Part shown: piece by piece, positions 1 to 11,070 of the stretch
Numbering within the stretch: the first letter of the stretch is position 1
Layout of the letters: each line of letters begins with the position of its first letter
Source of the DNA: Montifringilla adamsi
Taxonomy: Eukaryota; Chordata; Aves; Passeriformes; Passeridae
Reading direction: 5' to 3'
DNA length: 64,000 bases
NCBI GenBank assembly: GCA_017590115.1
Contig: JAGGNK010007559.1
Location: 1,820,020-1,884,019 of the forward strand
Notes under the pieces: model-generated
Database searches by the model: none
What the model was told of the DNA's origin: nothing
Seen by the model: only the letters and a program-made list of their open reading frames with translations
Made by a program: the position numbers and the translations under genes

Positions 1-663
1 AATCAGCTATTTTTTCCCAGGATTTGCTTCCACCCAAAGCCACTTGCCAGGCTCCTATGGAATGTTTAACATGACATTGCTCTTATCTGGCTGCCCAACG
101 TGGGGCTGCTCCCTGCGACGCTGGGATCCATTTATTAAATCCCACAGAAGGTCGGGGGGGCTGCAAAGCAAGGTCAGCCCTAATAACGTCTGTATTTAGA
201 TGGATGAACTGCTCGGGGCTGCCCCACCTGCTGAAGGCTCTAACGAGCCAGCTGAGAGTTCCTGTCAGAGCAAACATGCCCTGCTCACTCCAACCTGTGC
301 AGGGCTGAGCGCACGGCAGCACCGAGAGCTGCAGGAGCCGGCGTTTGATGGTGATGAAAGAAATAAAAACAGGCCCAGAGAGAACATTGAGGGGAAAAAA
401 ATCTGCCTGGCTACGGAGAAAGATATAACACCCCCAATTTATTTGTGCCTGGCTTAAAGCAGATTGGTGCTGAGTGAGAGGGGTTGTTTCTCCAGGAATA
501 GGTGCTGAGAGTGAAACAGCCCCAGGTGCAGACAGGCCCCTGTAAAGCCTTCCACACCCTCCTCCTCCTCCTCCCAGCATGGACAGCACATCCATTCCCT
601 CCTGAGAGATGGATACAGGCCTCAGGGAAGGATTCTGCAGCTCTTCCCAGGGAGAAGAGCTTA
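1..663. other. single-copy DNA, no gene seen
   Basis: I see no repeat and no convincing exon. Open frames on both strands are short and show no known domain. The stretch runs up to a CR1 scrap. Confidence 0.6.
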
Positions 664-740
664 AATTCATGGAGTTGTGGAATGGTTTGTGTTGGAAGGG
701 ACCTTAGAGATCATCTCATTCCAAAAGCCCTGTGGTGTTT
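664..740 (-). repeat. CR1 LINE 3'-end fragment
   Basis: The stretch reads GGAATGGTTTGTGTTGGAAG followed by ACCTTAGAGATCATCTCATT. This is the reverse complement of the conserved 3' untranslated end of avian CR1. The element therefore lies on the minus strand, with its 3' end at the left. Only about 75 bases are recognisable, so it is a heavily 5'-truncated copy, as is usual for CR1. Confidence 0.8.
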
Positions 741-1257
741 TCAGCAGAGAACACGTGAGATGTACAGAATTCCCCATGGAATATGGGAACTGCCAGTCCA
801 GCTGTTCCAGAGAAATTGTCTGCCGTTAACAGGGTGAGTTTGGGGGAAGATGTTCAGAATCCATCCCTGTTACCCACAATGAGGACATGGCTGCAGCCAG
901 AGGAGCTGGTCACCACTACCAATACCAAACTTTCCCTGTCCCTCAGGGATCTCAGGTCACAGTGACAACCTCCCGATGGTGAAATACAGGCACAGCCTTT
1001 TCTAAAAGCAAAAAATCAGTGCCAGAGCCTTGGCTACGGAGCTGTTTTGGGGCAGGGCGATGCCCAGCAGCGCTGATACCCCCCTTACCCTCTCCCCTTC
1101 CTTAAAGACATCACTCCCGGCTGCCCGGAGCCTGCTTCCCTCCCTTCTTCCCTCACATCGATGAAAATCGTTCGAAATTGAGCGAAAACTTGGTTATTTA
1201 TGGAGAAAAAAGGTGAGCGGCCCCACGCTGCCACCTGCCGGGCACGGCTGGGAACGC
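741..1257. other. single-copy DNA, no gene seen
   Basis: Nothing recognisable between the CR1 scrap and the (GGGAC)n array. Confidence 0.55.
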
Positions 1258-1302
1258 AGCGGGGACGGGACGGGACGGGACGGGACGGGATGGGATGGGA
1301 TG
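1258..1302 (+). repeat. (GGGAC)n/(GGGAT)n short tandem repeat
   Basis: About five GGGAC units run into three GGGAT units, a pentamer repeat of about 40 bases. The change from C to T in the unit is what deamination of the CpG in CGGGA would produce. G-rich strand is plus. Confidence 0.9.
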
Positions 1303-4016
1303 AAAAGTGATGGAACAAAAGCTGGAGGGGTGGCTGATGCCTCGAGAGCCACCCTGGCTGTGGTAAAGCAGCCCCTGCTTCCAGCTGTGTCCCTCATGAT
1401 ATGCTCAACCGCCATGGCTGGATGCAAATAGAACATAGAATTTACCCTAATTTTGCATTCTGGAATAAAATACTTCAGTGGGAAGGGAGCTAAAATGACC
1501 ATCTGGTCCATGAAGGCAGGGTCTTGAAGTGCAGCAAGGCAGGCCAGAGTTAAACCCCAGAGCAATGGCAATCAAAATGTCACATTATTTGGATGTGTGT
1601 GGGTTGTCCATCCATCTGTGCCTCATCAGTCTGAACCCAGAAGTGGGGAAAAGGCAACAACTGGGGGAAAAACAGGCAAAATTCAGGGGAAGAGGGAGAA
1701 ATGGTTCAAACATCCCAGCTAGGGGAGAGTTTAGCTACAGACAGGGCTTTTGAATGTCGCATTTTTGCCCTTACCCAGGGTGAATGGTCCAGCCCCTTCC
1801 CTCTTCTGCTGTGCTGGGGACACCTGGATTGTCCTTTCCCACGGTCAGTGACATCCCTGCTCTGAGGTCAGTGACAGGATGGTATGACGGGTCAAAGGCA
1901 CCTTTGAAGATCAGTAAAGTTCTGTGAATTTTAACTTTCTACCTAAGCCAAGATTAGAGAAATGAATCACCTATCAGCTGCTCTCTCCTCAGAGTGCAGT
2001 CATCCCTAATCATCCCAATTTACAAAAAAAACCCCAGGTATGATGTTCTGTCTTAGTGACAAGGCAGCTTTCCATTTCAGGCACCTGAAAAACACACAAA
2101 AAGAGCTGAATTCAGAAATGAAGCAGCATGAGTTCACCCTCAGCAGCCTCCAGCAGACCTGTTTTATTTATTCCACTGGAGTGGCAGCAAACACAAACTC
2201 CCCGTATGCTGGAGGTGGGCAGCCCGTGGGTCAGGCTTAGCACAAAAACCCAATTTTAGGCAAAGCTCTGTGAGTTTGGTGCCTTGGCTTTGCTGTCGTA
2301 AACCATCTGCTCAGCTTCACTCCCAAACACCGGTGCTGGGAATCAATCACGGGGTTGCTTTTGGTTGATCCTTGTTTTGCTCGACTTCTCAGCTTTTAAG
2401 ACTTCACGGCCCCGGGCTCAGAAGTGCGTGCCAAGAACTGCATCACATTGATAGCAACAAAACCCTGGCAAATTCGAGCTGGCCCTCGAAATCCATTAGT
2501 GCCCTCGGAAATTGGGGGGCTGGAAGCGTGGCAGTGGAAAAGGTAGGGCTTTGGTTTACATCTGTTGACATGAGGATCTCAGTTGCACCCGTTCTGAGGG
2601 GAACCGCGCGCGGCGATGAGTGAGGGGGTGCTCCGAGGGGGAATGGAAAAATCAGAGCTGGACCCCGCGTGGGAGCAATGCGCCGAGGTGCTGACAGCTT
2701 AATGAATAACTTGACTGTTATGACAGTAGGACACCTTGCAGTTCCAAGAGCAAATATTTGAAATCGTATGCAATGCAGGAAATGTAGAAATGTATGGGGA
2801 GAATACGCGGCTCGCCCCTATCGCCAACAGATGGGCCGTGTTTTCACTTCAGAGCTTTTCTTCTGTGCAGTCCTGAGTTACTGGGGGTGAGAGTGAATCC
2901 ACGGCTTGCAACTGATGACATAAAATGGAGCAGTGTATTAAAATCCCCTTTTTATGGTGGCCATATGGCTCAGGGGTTTTGGTAACAGTTAATTAAGAGA
3001 TTTGCCTCTAGGCCCCCCGCCCCGTAAAGCTCCCTCTCCTCCTACTGCTGCTCCAAAAGCTCTTGCCAGTCTATGTGGGGAAAATGGGGGTTAAAGGATG
3101 GATCTTTATGGATTTAGCTACACAAAAAAAGAATTAAAATATACATTCTGCTCTTCTACATTGTCATTTGCATCTCCTGAAGCTTCGGTGGATTGTGGAG
3201 GCAAAACCTTTTTTTTTTTTTGTCCAATGTTTTACCTAAAGTAAATTTTAGGGGTGCACATAAAAGTGGGGAATTTGGGAGGATCTGGAAATTCCAGTTT
3301 GCGCCATGTATCAGTTTTGGGGACCTGGAGACTCCCTGTTCCAGGTTTAGTTATCCTGGCCCCATCATTCTCCATGATCCCCTATCACAGGTAAAACCAG
3401 CAGCCCCCTCCTAAAGAAAAGGACTTGATCCCATCAAGAGTTACTTTTATTCTCTCTTGAGAATGGTTGGGAATTCTAAAAATCTGTGGAGTCTGTGATT
3501 TTCCTAAATGATCAGTGGGTGATTATTAACTTTTGCAGACAGTTCAGATTTTGAACACCATTTTCTCCTTTAAAAGCAACTTCTTGATGTGCAAGGAACC
3601 TGTTGGGATGTTTTCATTAAGGAATCAATCCCCTCTCCAGCATCCTGTCCTAGGAAATTCTGTTTATTTTTATTTTAGCCATTTGTAGTCTGTATAAGGA
3701 ACATGATATTTGCTCTGTTTCCAGTAAACAGCTCCTCAGGAGAGCTTTGTTAATGTTATCTATTAAAAAAACCAACCCCAACCAACCAAACCACTGAGTT
3801 TGGGAGCTGGAGGCAGCTGATTATTTAAAGCAGCTGAAAGAAAAGTCTGATTGACAGGAGGAAAATGAAATGATGGAACTCCTCTGAAAGTTACGGAATT
3901 AATGGGAAGAAACAAGAGTTGGTGATTGTAAACAAATGCTGAAGGAATTTTGTGCTGATACAACTGAAGGAAATAATTTTGGGGAATGGATTTTCATTAC
4001 TGAGTGGAATTCAGAA
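1303..4016. other. single-copy DNA, no gene seen
   Basis: No repeat and no supported exon. There are short T-runs (for example near 3210) and AT-rich patches. A few CpGs survive near 2590-2690, too few for a CpG island. Confidence 0.55.
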
Positions 4017-4105
4017 AAAAATAGATAATAAAGAGAAGTAAATTGGCAACAAAAATAAATAAATTAAGAATAAATAGAATCAAAACAATAATAAATAGAA
4101 TTAGT
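4017..4105 (+). repeat. A-rich low-complexity tract
   Basis: The stretch is dominated by AATAAATAAATT-like words with almost no C. It looks like simple AT/A-rich sequence, possibly a decayed A-rich microsatellite. Confidence 0.7.
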
Positions 4106-5227
4106 GCACAAGGTTTGATTAAAGCAGATTTTTGCCTGGCTTAACTTTCATTTCCTGCTTTTGCCCACATCTCCCAGTCCATCTTTTGGGACTCAGCTTT
4201 CCAGCCCCACATCCAGGATTTCCTTGGGGAAGGACTGGTCCAGCCCAAGCATTTCAGGGGAGCCTGGCAAGGTAATTGTGTGCTGTAGCTGTCAGGACTA
4301 ATCACTCCATGGAAAGCAGGCCCCAGCAGTCGTGGTAGCCCCAGGGCAAGCAAAATATCAATTGGGCTACAAATCAAGAGCGCAGCATCCTCCTAGCCCA
4401 TGAATCAGGGAAATGAGACGAGCAATTCAAGTGCTAAGTCAACATGGGCTGTGTAAACAGCACTTTGGAAAGGGGATTGCAGGGATTTGCTGCACAAAAG
4501 GCAGCTGGAAAGGGGAAGAGGAGCACATGGATATGGGACAAATTAATAGGGGGGAAATAGCCACAGTTCTGACGCCTTTACAGGAATTCCAGCTCAGTGT
4601 TGGATCTGTTTTGGTGTCAATTTATGAAAGCTCTCATGCTTAATTTTCGTTCATTTAGTCATAGATCTGAAGCAGAATATAATATTCTAGATTCCACTTG
4701 AACTCGATTTTATTCAAACTTTGATTGTCTTTGCACACAGATTGATTTACAGGCCAAAAAAACCTGGAATCAGCTTTGCAAGAAAGAGCCCTCTGAGCAG
4801 GAAAATCCTTGTGACAGTAAGCTGACAGATGGAACTTGGCATTTTTTCCTGATTTTTTTCACTCCTTCCTCCCAAATGCCCATTTGAAAACGTGAATCCA
4901 AACCAGAAGAAAGCTGCAAAGTAGATCTTGGGAATTTCCAGCAGCAGAAGGGTGAGGAGCTGTGTGGTACAAAGCAGCAGAGGAGAATTCCCAGCAGGTC
5001 CCGTGGGATTTACTGGTCAAAAAAGACTAAAAATAAGGAAAACTGGGCAACATCAATATCAGTGCAGCAACCTCTCTGTGAGTTCAGGTGTTTCCAAGCT
5101 GTGGGAGCTCCTACCCTCATCCAGACCCTTTCCAGGGAATTCTGGAAGCAGTGACATGGCCCAGAGGAGGAAGACAGGGGGAGATGGGCCATATCTGCCA
5201 CCCCTTCAGAGGGAGATCATTCTGAGA
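4106..5227. other. single-copy DNA, no gene seen
   Basis: No known repeat and no supported exon. Open frames in the last 300 bases continue into CR1 and have no recognisable protein. Confidence 0.55.
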
Positions 5228-5480
5228 AGAATTTCGTGGAATCATGGAATGAACTGGGCTGGGAAGGACAGGAAAGATCACCCAGTGCCACCCTTGCCAT
5301 GGCAGGGTCACCTTGCCACCCTATCCCAGCCCCTCCCCACCCTCACAGGGAAGAATTTTTCTCCCATATCCCATCTATCCCTGTCCCCTGCCAGTGGGAG
5401 GCCATTCCCTGTGTTCTGTCCCTCCAGGCCTTGTGAAAATCCCTCTCCGGCCTCCTTGCAATCCCACTTAAACACTGAAC
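5228..5480 (-). repeat. CR1 LINE 3'-end copy
   Basis: From the left it carries GGAATCATGGAATGAACTGG, then the CCATGGCAGGGTCACCTTGC block, the CATCCCAGCC-like and CCCACCCTCACAGGGAAGAA blocks and the CCTGTCCC / TCCAGGCCTTG block. These are the CR1 3' domains in reversed order. The copy is on the minus strand and about 250 bases long. Open frames across it are shadows of the repeat. Confidence 0.85.
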
Positions 5481-5846
5481 ACAGAACTGGAGGAAAATGA
5501 CCCAAAAACCCCAACCCCCAAGCTAATTCCAACCCAAAGCAAGCCAAGGATGATGTTCCATGCATGAGTGGCTCTGTTCAGGCTGGGCTTGGGGCTGGAG
5601 TGCTGAGAAGGGGCAGCTCCTGCCCCAGTCTCCTCCACCAGCTCCATCTGAACCCCATCATTCCCTCTCTCCTGCCTGGCTGGCATCAGGGGGTCCCTTT
5701 CAAGGCAAATATTGTCCTTCACTCACAGGTCTGGATTGGGAACCCAGCCCACTGCACCATGTGAAGGAGGTGATATCTGTGTGTTTCCAAAATCGCTGTT
5801 TGTGACACACATCAGGCCTCGGAGCACATTCTCCCCTCACTCCCCT
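5481..5846. other. single-copy DNA, no gene seen
   Basis: No repeat signature before the LTR that starts at 5847. Confidence 0.55.
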
Positions 5847-6061
5847 TGATGCCTCAGGATTTTAGCTTTTATATTTTCACCTATTTGTAATCCTGCAATT
5901 CTTCAGTGTGTAACTCTAAACTCCATATACAGTGTGAGCTGCTGCTTTCCCATTTTGGGCAGACACAACAATTCCTCTCCAGGCCTGGCAATCAAGGACA
6001 CCTCACTGCCTCAGGCCTGAGAGATGGAAACAAAAGTGAGTTGGGGGAGAAAACTTGGGGT

Positions 6062-6249
6062 AAATGACTTCATTAACAGAAGCTGAAACTGGAAGATGAA
6101 CCACCAATATGCAAATGAGCCAAACTTATAAAAGTGTCAAAACCTGTGACCAGTGAAATGACTTCATTAACAGAAGCTGAAATTGGAAGATGAACCACCA
6201 ATATGCAAATGGGCCAAAATTATAAAAGTGTCAAAACCTGTGACCCATT
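6062..6249 (+). repeat. 94-bp direct duplication inside the LTR
   Basis: Two copies (6062-6155 and 6156-6249) start AAATGACTTCATTAACAGAA and differ at only a few positions. Each carries one octamer ATGCAAAT and one TATAAAAG box, so the whole enhancer plus core promoter is doubled, not only the enhancer. Confidence 0.92.
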
Positions 6250-6299
6250 GTCCATTTTGGGTGGGCTTTGTCTGCCCTAAATGTACCTGAAGGCCCTTC

Positions 6300-6305
6300 A
6301 ATAAA
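6300..6305 (+). terminator. LTR polyadenylation signal AATAAA
   Basis: AATAAA lies about 70 bases after the second TATA box and is followed by a TTTTTATTCCC / TTTTGTCTGG T/G-rich stretch, the expected downstream element of an LTR R/U5 boundary. Confidence 0.6.
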
Positions 6306-6392
6306 TAGAATTGCTTTTTATTCCCTTTATTTTGTCTGGCCTCTGTTTTTAGGTAGCTCTGCTCATTCCAATGCCTCTAATCCTTTTTGACA

Positions 6393-7441
6393 CCCCCAGG
6401 GGAATAAAAATCCCTGTATTCCTAAATATGACACTCCCAACACATCACAGACCCTCGTTGTGAGGGCAGCCCAGCTCTTCTCAGCACTGGACACCAGTTT
6501 GGGATCATCAGGTGGGGATTTAAATCATCCAAACATCCCCATCTTCCCAACCAAAGATGGAAATGAGGGATTTCTCCTGTCCCAAAATGATGGGAGAAAT
6601 AAATGGGTTTTAGGATTGGACCTACTTGAGATGGAGAACAGGCTCAAAACTGAGCTTTAGTCTAGAATTATAATAAATGGATGTTTCTGTGAGAAAAGGG
6701 AAACATTGTGGCAATGAGATAATAAAGATATTGACTGAGATCACTTTGGGAAGGATTCAAACTTTAACAGCACAGGGAAGCTTCAGAGGTGACATTTTGT
6801 TGTCAGGGTGCCTAAAAATGGGCAGCCTGGGCTAGGGCCTCCCTACCCTCACAGAATAAAACAGAAAAAGATTTTAATATGTGATGAAAATAAAAAATAA
6901 TTCTTTGTCAGATTATACTTTTTTCTGACTCAGAAATGGGGCAACTGAGAGGAGTCTTAAAAATTTCGAAGAAAAGAAAATCCCACAATTCTTTTTTTTC
7001 AGTGCAATTTAAAAAAAAAAAATTCAAGTTCTTTCTTTTGCTTATTCCTTCATTACTCTGGCCTTTTCAGGGAGACATTCAAATTTACCAGAATTCCCAA
7101 GTGTTTGAAATGCGCTTCCAAAACAGAGGATTCCATGCAGAAAAGAGCATTCTGGTGTCATTTCTCTCGACCCTGGTTTACAAACATTTCCGCTGTGAGA
7201 CATGGGGCACCTCAAGCATGAGAAAAGAAGGAAGACAACGCGTGCTTGGACTGATCTGCACAAATCCCTGTGGAGATCCTGGAAACCCAAACCTGGCGTG
7301 AGTTATCAGCCTCAGAGCAGGATGGAAGAAGATGTCAAGCAAACTTCAGCTGTATCAGAGGTGAGGGAGCGGCGAGGTTACTCCAGGCTCTGGGAAAGGC
7401 TCCAGCTATCCGTGCCCCCTTCCCTCTCTCCTCCAACAGAC
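6393..7441. other. mostly single-copy DNA, no gene seen
   Basis: No supported exon. A short LTR-like piece lies at 6922-6961 (separate entry) and an A/T-run pair near 6990-7022. The rest is not recognisable. Confidence 0.5.
6918..6968 (-). mobile_element. short LTR-like fragment
   Basis: The words TTTTCTGACTCAGAAATGGG and CAACTGAGAGGAGTCTTAA match the LTR-like block near 41940 at about 34 of 40 positions by eye. The shared piece is short and I cannot place ends. Orientation follows the polyadenylation signal seen in the longer copy. Confidence 0.35.
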
Positions 7442-7442
7442 C

Positions 7443-7717
7443 AAACCTTATCGCTGCCAGTGTCTCTCTTGAGATGCCCACACACACTCCCCATGGGCAG
7501 GCAGAGGGGGGCACAGCCCGTTTTGTCTGGGCAGGTATCAGTTTGGGGCTTGTCTTATCTGCCACCCGCGCCAGGTCCTCAAACCTTATCGCTGCCAGTG
7601 TCTCTCTCGAGATGCCCACACACACTCCCCACGGGCAGGCAGAGGGGGGCACAGCCCGTTTTTGTCTGGGCAGGTATCAGTTTGGGGCTTGTCTTATCTG
7701 CCACCCGCGCCAGGTCC
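7443..7717. repeat. 138-bp tandem duplication (unit A, two copies)
   Basis: Copy A1 (7443-7578) and copy A2 (7581-7717) both run from AAACCTTATCGCTGCCAGTG to CCACCCGCGCCAGGTCC. They differ by only a few bases and one T in a T-run. Each holds CTTATCT (reverse of AGATAAG, the consensus GATA-factor site) at 7554-7560 and 7693-7699. Open frames here simply repeat themselves. Confidence 0.93.
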
Positions 7718-8125
7718 CCGTGAGGGCTCTCCTGGCAGAGTGCTGATAGCAGGATCCATGAATCGCCTTTTTCACCCCTTTTCACTGATATCTGGTCATT
7801 AAAATCTGCATTGAATAATTACATCTGCAAAGAGGACATGGGAATATATTGTTCTGGTAGATTGTACAAGGCCTTGAGGTAACAGAGAGAAATCAGTTGA
7901 AATATAAAATAATTGATATTAAGCATCCCCGAAGACACACGTGGGTGTCTCTCTCAAGATGCCCACACATGCTCCCCAGGGAGCAGTCAGAGGGGGACAC
8001 AGCCCGTTTTTGTCTGGGCAGGTATCAGTTTGGGGCTTGTCTTATCTGCCACCCGCGCCAGGTCCCCACGAGGCTCTCCCAGCGGAGCGCTGATAACGGG
8101 ATCCATGAATCGCCCTTTTCAGCCC
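7718..8125. repeat. duplicated segments C and B plus a third copy of unit A
   Basis: Segment C (7718-7783) holds GCTGATAGCAGGATCCATGA; its second copy C' is 8066-8125 with GCTGATAACGGGATCCATGA. Segment B is 7784-7944. A third, more diverged unit A lies at 7945-8065, again with CTTATCT (8041-8047). The order is A1-A2-C-B-A3-C'. Confidence 0.88.
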
Positions 8126-8996
8126 CGCGCACCGTGGGCAGCCAAGCTTTATCTGCAGCCTTAAGGAAGGAAAAGCAGAAACAAGCTAAAAGCCTTTCTT
8201 TCCCCTCATTCTCTGATGTTCTGGAAGGCACTTTGGGAGATTAATATTGCGGCGGGGCCCTCCTCCTCCTTCCCCTATCCCCTAAAATCCCTGTTGCGAC
8301 CGAGCGCGCTGATAAACTTCAAAATAAAAACAGATGTGGCAGGAAGAATGATTTATGGACTCCCCCATGTGCTCCTGTTTCTACGTAATGCCAGGGTTTT
8401 GGGGCTTTTTTTTTGGTTTATTGTCCACTTAGAATTCTTCAACTTATTCCTACTTCTAAATATGAACAGGAAAAGAGGTGGGAACAACACCCAGAGCTAA
8501 AAACATGAGTGTGAGGAGAGTGGAGCACTGCAGAAATGGGGTGGGAAGTGCCAGAAATCCAAAGTGGTGGCTGCACATCACAGATGGGAAAAAAATAGGG
8601 AAAGGAAGGAAGAGAAAGGAGGAAAAACCAGGAAGTGGTTGGAAAATCAATTAACTTTTAAAATTGCAAAAAAAAAGCTCTGTGTTGGTCAATGAACAGT
8701 AAGTGAATGGAAACTGGGACAAGTGGGAGTGAGGGGAAAAAATGCAGTGAAAAAAAAATAAATTGGAGATGTGAAGATAAGAAATGAGAAAGAAATGGAT
8801 AAGAATGATCCATTCCAGGATATTCCAGTTCTTATCAGTCACAGGCGAAGACATAAAAAGTGTGTTTGGTGAAGCTAGGAGCTCAAACTAAGCAGGGAAA
8901 TGTGGTTTGGGAGCATCTTTTTGAACAATCTTGGGATAGTTGTAATTAGGAAAGCTTCACCTCAGGTGCCTTAAATGGGAACTGATAATACTAATT
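8126..8996. other. spacer between duplicated segments, no gene seen
   Basis: About 870 bases separate C' from the second B copy. WGATAR motifs continue at 8149-8154 and 8310-8315. A purine-rich run lies at 8583-8640, and A-runs occur near 8668 and 8750. No repeat family is recognised. Confidence 0.5.
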
Positions 8997-9180
8997 ACTG
9001 ATATTTGGTCATTAAAATCTGCATTGAATAATTAGGTCTGCAAAGAGGACATGGGAATTGTCTTATTGTTGTGTTGGGTTGTGCAAGGCCTTGGGGTAAC
9101 AGAGAGAAATCTGCTGAAATAAAAAATAATTGATATTAAGCATCCCCAAAGACATACATGGGTATCTCCATCAATGCCCA
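8997..9180. repeat. second copy of duplicated segment B
   Basis: It matches 7784-7966 closely: both run from ACTGATAT through GGTCATTAAAATCTGCATTG, CAAAGAGGACATGGGAAT and TGATATTAAGCATCCCC to a GCCCA end. The match even crosses the first bases of unit A, so B followed by A was the older order. Confidence 0.9.
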
Positions 9181-9952
9181 AGTAAATCATTAATAAATTA
9201 AGTGTATAAAAAGAGATTTTGGTGGAGAAGAGAGGCTTGAACTTGGGGACGTGCTCATCCCGAGCCATGCTTGTAGTGCTGGAACAGCCCCTGTGCATTT
9301 CTGCCTTTCTAGCATTTCATGCCTGTTTTCACTCAAGTGTTTATTTCTATAAACAGACCTAACCTTAGAAAACAATATAATGACATCCTTCCTGGGGGAG
9401 CAGGGGGGCAGGAGTTTCCTCCAATTCCTCCGGAGCGTTTCCGCCGGGTTTTGATTTTCAATAATCCGAGGGGTAAACGGCCGCTTTTGAACTCTGCCCT
9501 CTGCCCTTTTTATTTGGCAACCTGGGCAAAGATCAAGCCCAGAGTCAAAAGTGTCAGCAAAAATGGCTGGGATTTGGGAGTGCTTCCCTTTAGGAAAGGC
9601 CTCGTGATTATGTTTACAGAATTCATTACAAACTCGGGGCCCAGATTAAAAGCAAATGTCTAAGTGTCCTGTGGGGAATTTCAGGCTTAGGGATGCAGCT
9701 TCCGAGGGATTTGTGGGATCTGCAGGAGTTTGGGAGCACCTCCAAGAAAAAAGGGGTGCTGAAGGTGAGGTGGGGATGTGGGGTCATTGAATGTACTGGA
9801 GGTAACAGTGAAGGAAAAAGAGGCAAAAAAGAGTTTTGCCACTTTAAAACTGAGACTAAGAATGCAGGATGGAGCAATTGAAAATATCCAGTCATGAAGG
9901 AATCCCTGGTGAAGGAAAACCAATCCTGGCATGAAATTGGGACAGTCCAAGG
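9181..9952. other. single-copy DNA, no gene seen
   Basis: No repeat recognised. A small CpG-containing patch at about 9428-9484 (GGAGCGTTTCCGCCGGGTTT and ACGGCCGC) stands out from its surroundings. Confidence 0.5.
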
Positions 9953-10133
9953 CAGAGAGATTTCACCAGAAAATGTTGAAATCGGCACTTTATCAAAATC
10001 TGCACTATTAAAACAGAGAGATTTCACCAGAAAATATTGAAAACAACATGGTATCAAAATCTGTACCTCTAAAGACATAGAAATTTCACCAGAACATGCT
10101 GAAAACAGCATTTTATCAAAATCTGCATTGGTA
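9953..10133. repeat. three-copy tandem repeat, 61-62 bp unit
   Basis: ATTTCACC starts recur at 9960, 10021 and 10083. Each unit carries ATTTCACCAGAA, a TTGAAA/CTGAAA block and TATCAAAATCTG. The copies differ by 10-20 percent by eye. Confidence 0.9.
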
Positions 10134-10594
10134 GTCTGCTTCTGAACACATGGAAGAGCCATTTAACCGCACGATCTGCACAAAAGGGCAAAGCAGCTCC
10201 ACAATTGTTTATTCCCCAATCCCTGCTGCTCCATCCCAAGCCAGCTGATCAATTTTGCCATCCCACCTCCTGTTTCTGGTGCACCAAGGCCTCTGCACAG
10301 AGCCAAAGCTCAAATGGTTGTTCCAGGAGTGCCACATCCCTGTGGGTCGTGGAATGGCGTTTTTCATTTTGAAGGAGGATATGGGAATGCCAGAGAGGCA
10401 AATAATTGAAATAGGTCCCTTTTCTTCTGCAAGGACCTCGTGGTAATTGCTGCTGACAGGTCTCCTCTGCAGCAGTGGGGGCTCAGGAAGAGCTGGAAAC
10501 CATCTCAGAGCAGATTAACATGAGGTTTTATCACAAGGAGCCCCTCTCCACATCCAGCATCAGCCACAGGGAACTCGTGGATATTCACTGTTTT
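10134..10594. other. single-copy DNA, no gene seen
   Basis: No repeat or exon recognised. Confidence 0.5.
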
Positions 10595-11070
10595 GGGACG
10601 GGATGAGGAGGAATATTATATTTCTTTTTCTTGGGCCAGGTCTCATAAGCCCTCAAAAGAAATATAATACACCCAAGGATAGCTCAGCTATTATTTTGGG
10701 GTCATAAAATAAGCAGGATGACTTCTGCTGCAGTGTTAGAAACAAAAAAGGTTTAATAAAAGGCAAAATAACAAACAGGAAAACTCGAGCCAGGTGCAGA
10801 GGTCTGCTCCTGGTAAAAACACCTCACAAAAGCGCTTAGCTCTTTTGTTCTCTTCTTTTTCTACCTGATGGGTCAGGCAGGACTTTTTGGCTTCTATCCA
10901 ATTAGATGTCCTCTAGTTTTTGGTGATGTCCCTGAGGTCCTATGAGGTGGCTTTTCACCTAATCGTTGAGAGAAACTTCTGGGCTCCTTTCCTTTTTTGG
11001 GGGACAAAACTTAGTTTTGCCACTTTGTCATCAGGGGGCACACTCCTACAGAGGAAGTGGGTGAAAAGCA
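10595..11070 (-). mobile_element. probable ERV LTR-like block, minus strand
   Basis: On the minus strand it reads CCTTTTATTAAACC, a likely ATTAAA polyadenylation signal, followed by TTTTTTGTTTCTAACACTGC. Upstream on that strand is AAAAGAGCTAAGCGCTTTTG, a word I associate with avian ERV LTRs. The left end holds a 15-base inverted repeat (separate entry). I could not fix TG/CA ends or a target-site duplication, so the limits are approximate. Confidence 0.5.
10614..10669. repeat. 15-bp perfect inverted repeat (hairpin)
   Basis: The left arm, 10614-10628, is TATTATATTTCTTTT. The right arm, 10655-10669, is its exact reverse complement. The loop is 26 bases. Confidence 0.9.

Larger units (their letters stand above)
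5847..6392 (+). mobile_element. endogenous retrovirus solo LTR with duplicated promoter module
   Basis: It starts TGATGCCTCAGGATTTTAGC and ends CTTTTTGACA, so it has the TG...CA ends of an LTR. Inside are, in order, an ATGCAAAT octamer and TATAAAAG box (6109-6134), the same pair again (6203-6228), an AATAAA polyadenylation signal at 6300-6305 and a T-rich downstream part. This is the U3-R-U5 order on the plus strand. Flanks are CCCCT on the left and CCCCC on the right, a possible 5-base target-site duplication with one change. No internal retroviral sequence adjoins it, so it is a solo LTR. The style resembles avian ERVL-type LTRs; the family name needs a library search. Confidence 0.8.

Noticed and set aside
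2040..2240. Short coding exon on the plus strand
   Set aside because: The 66-codon frame has no recognisable family and no convincing pair of splice sites.
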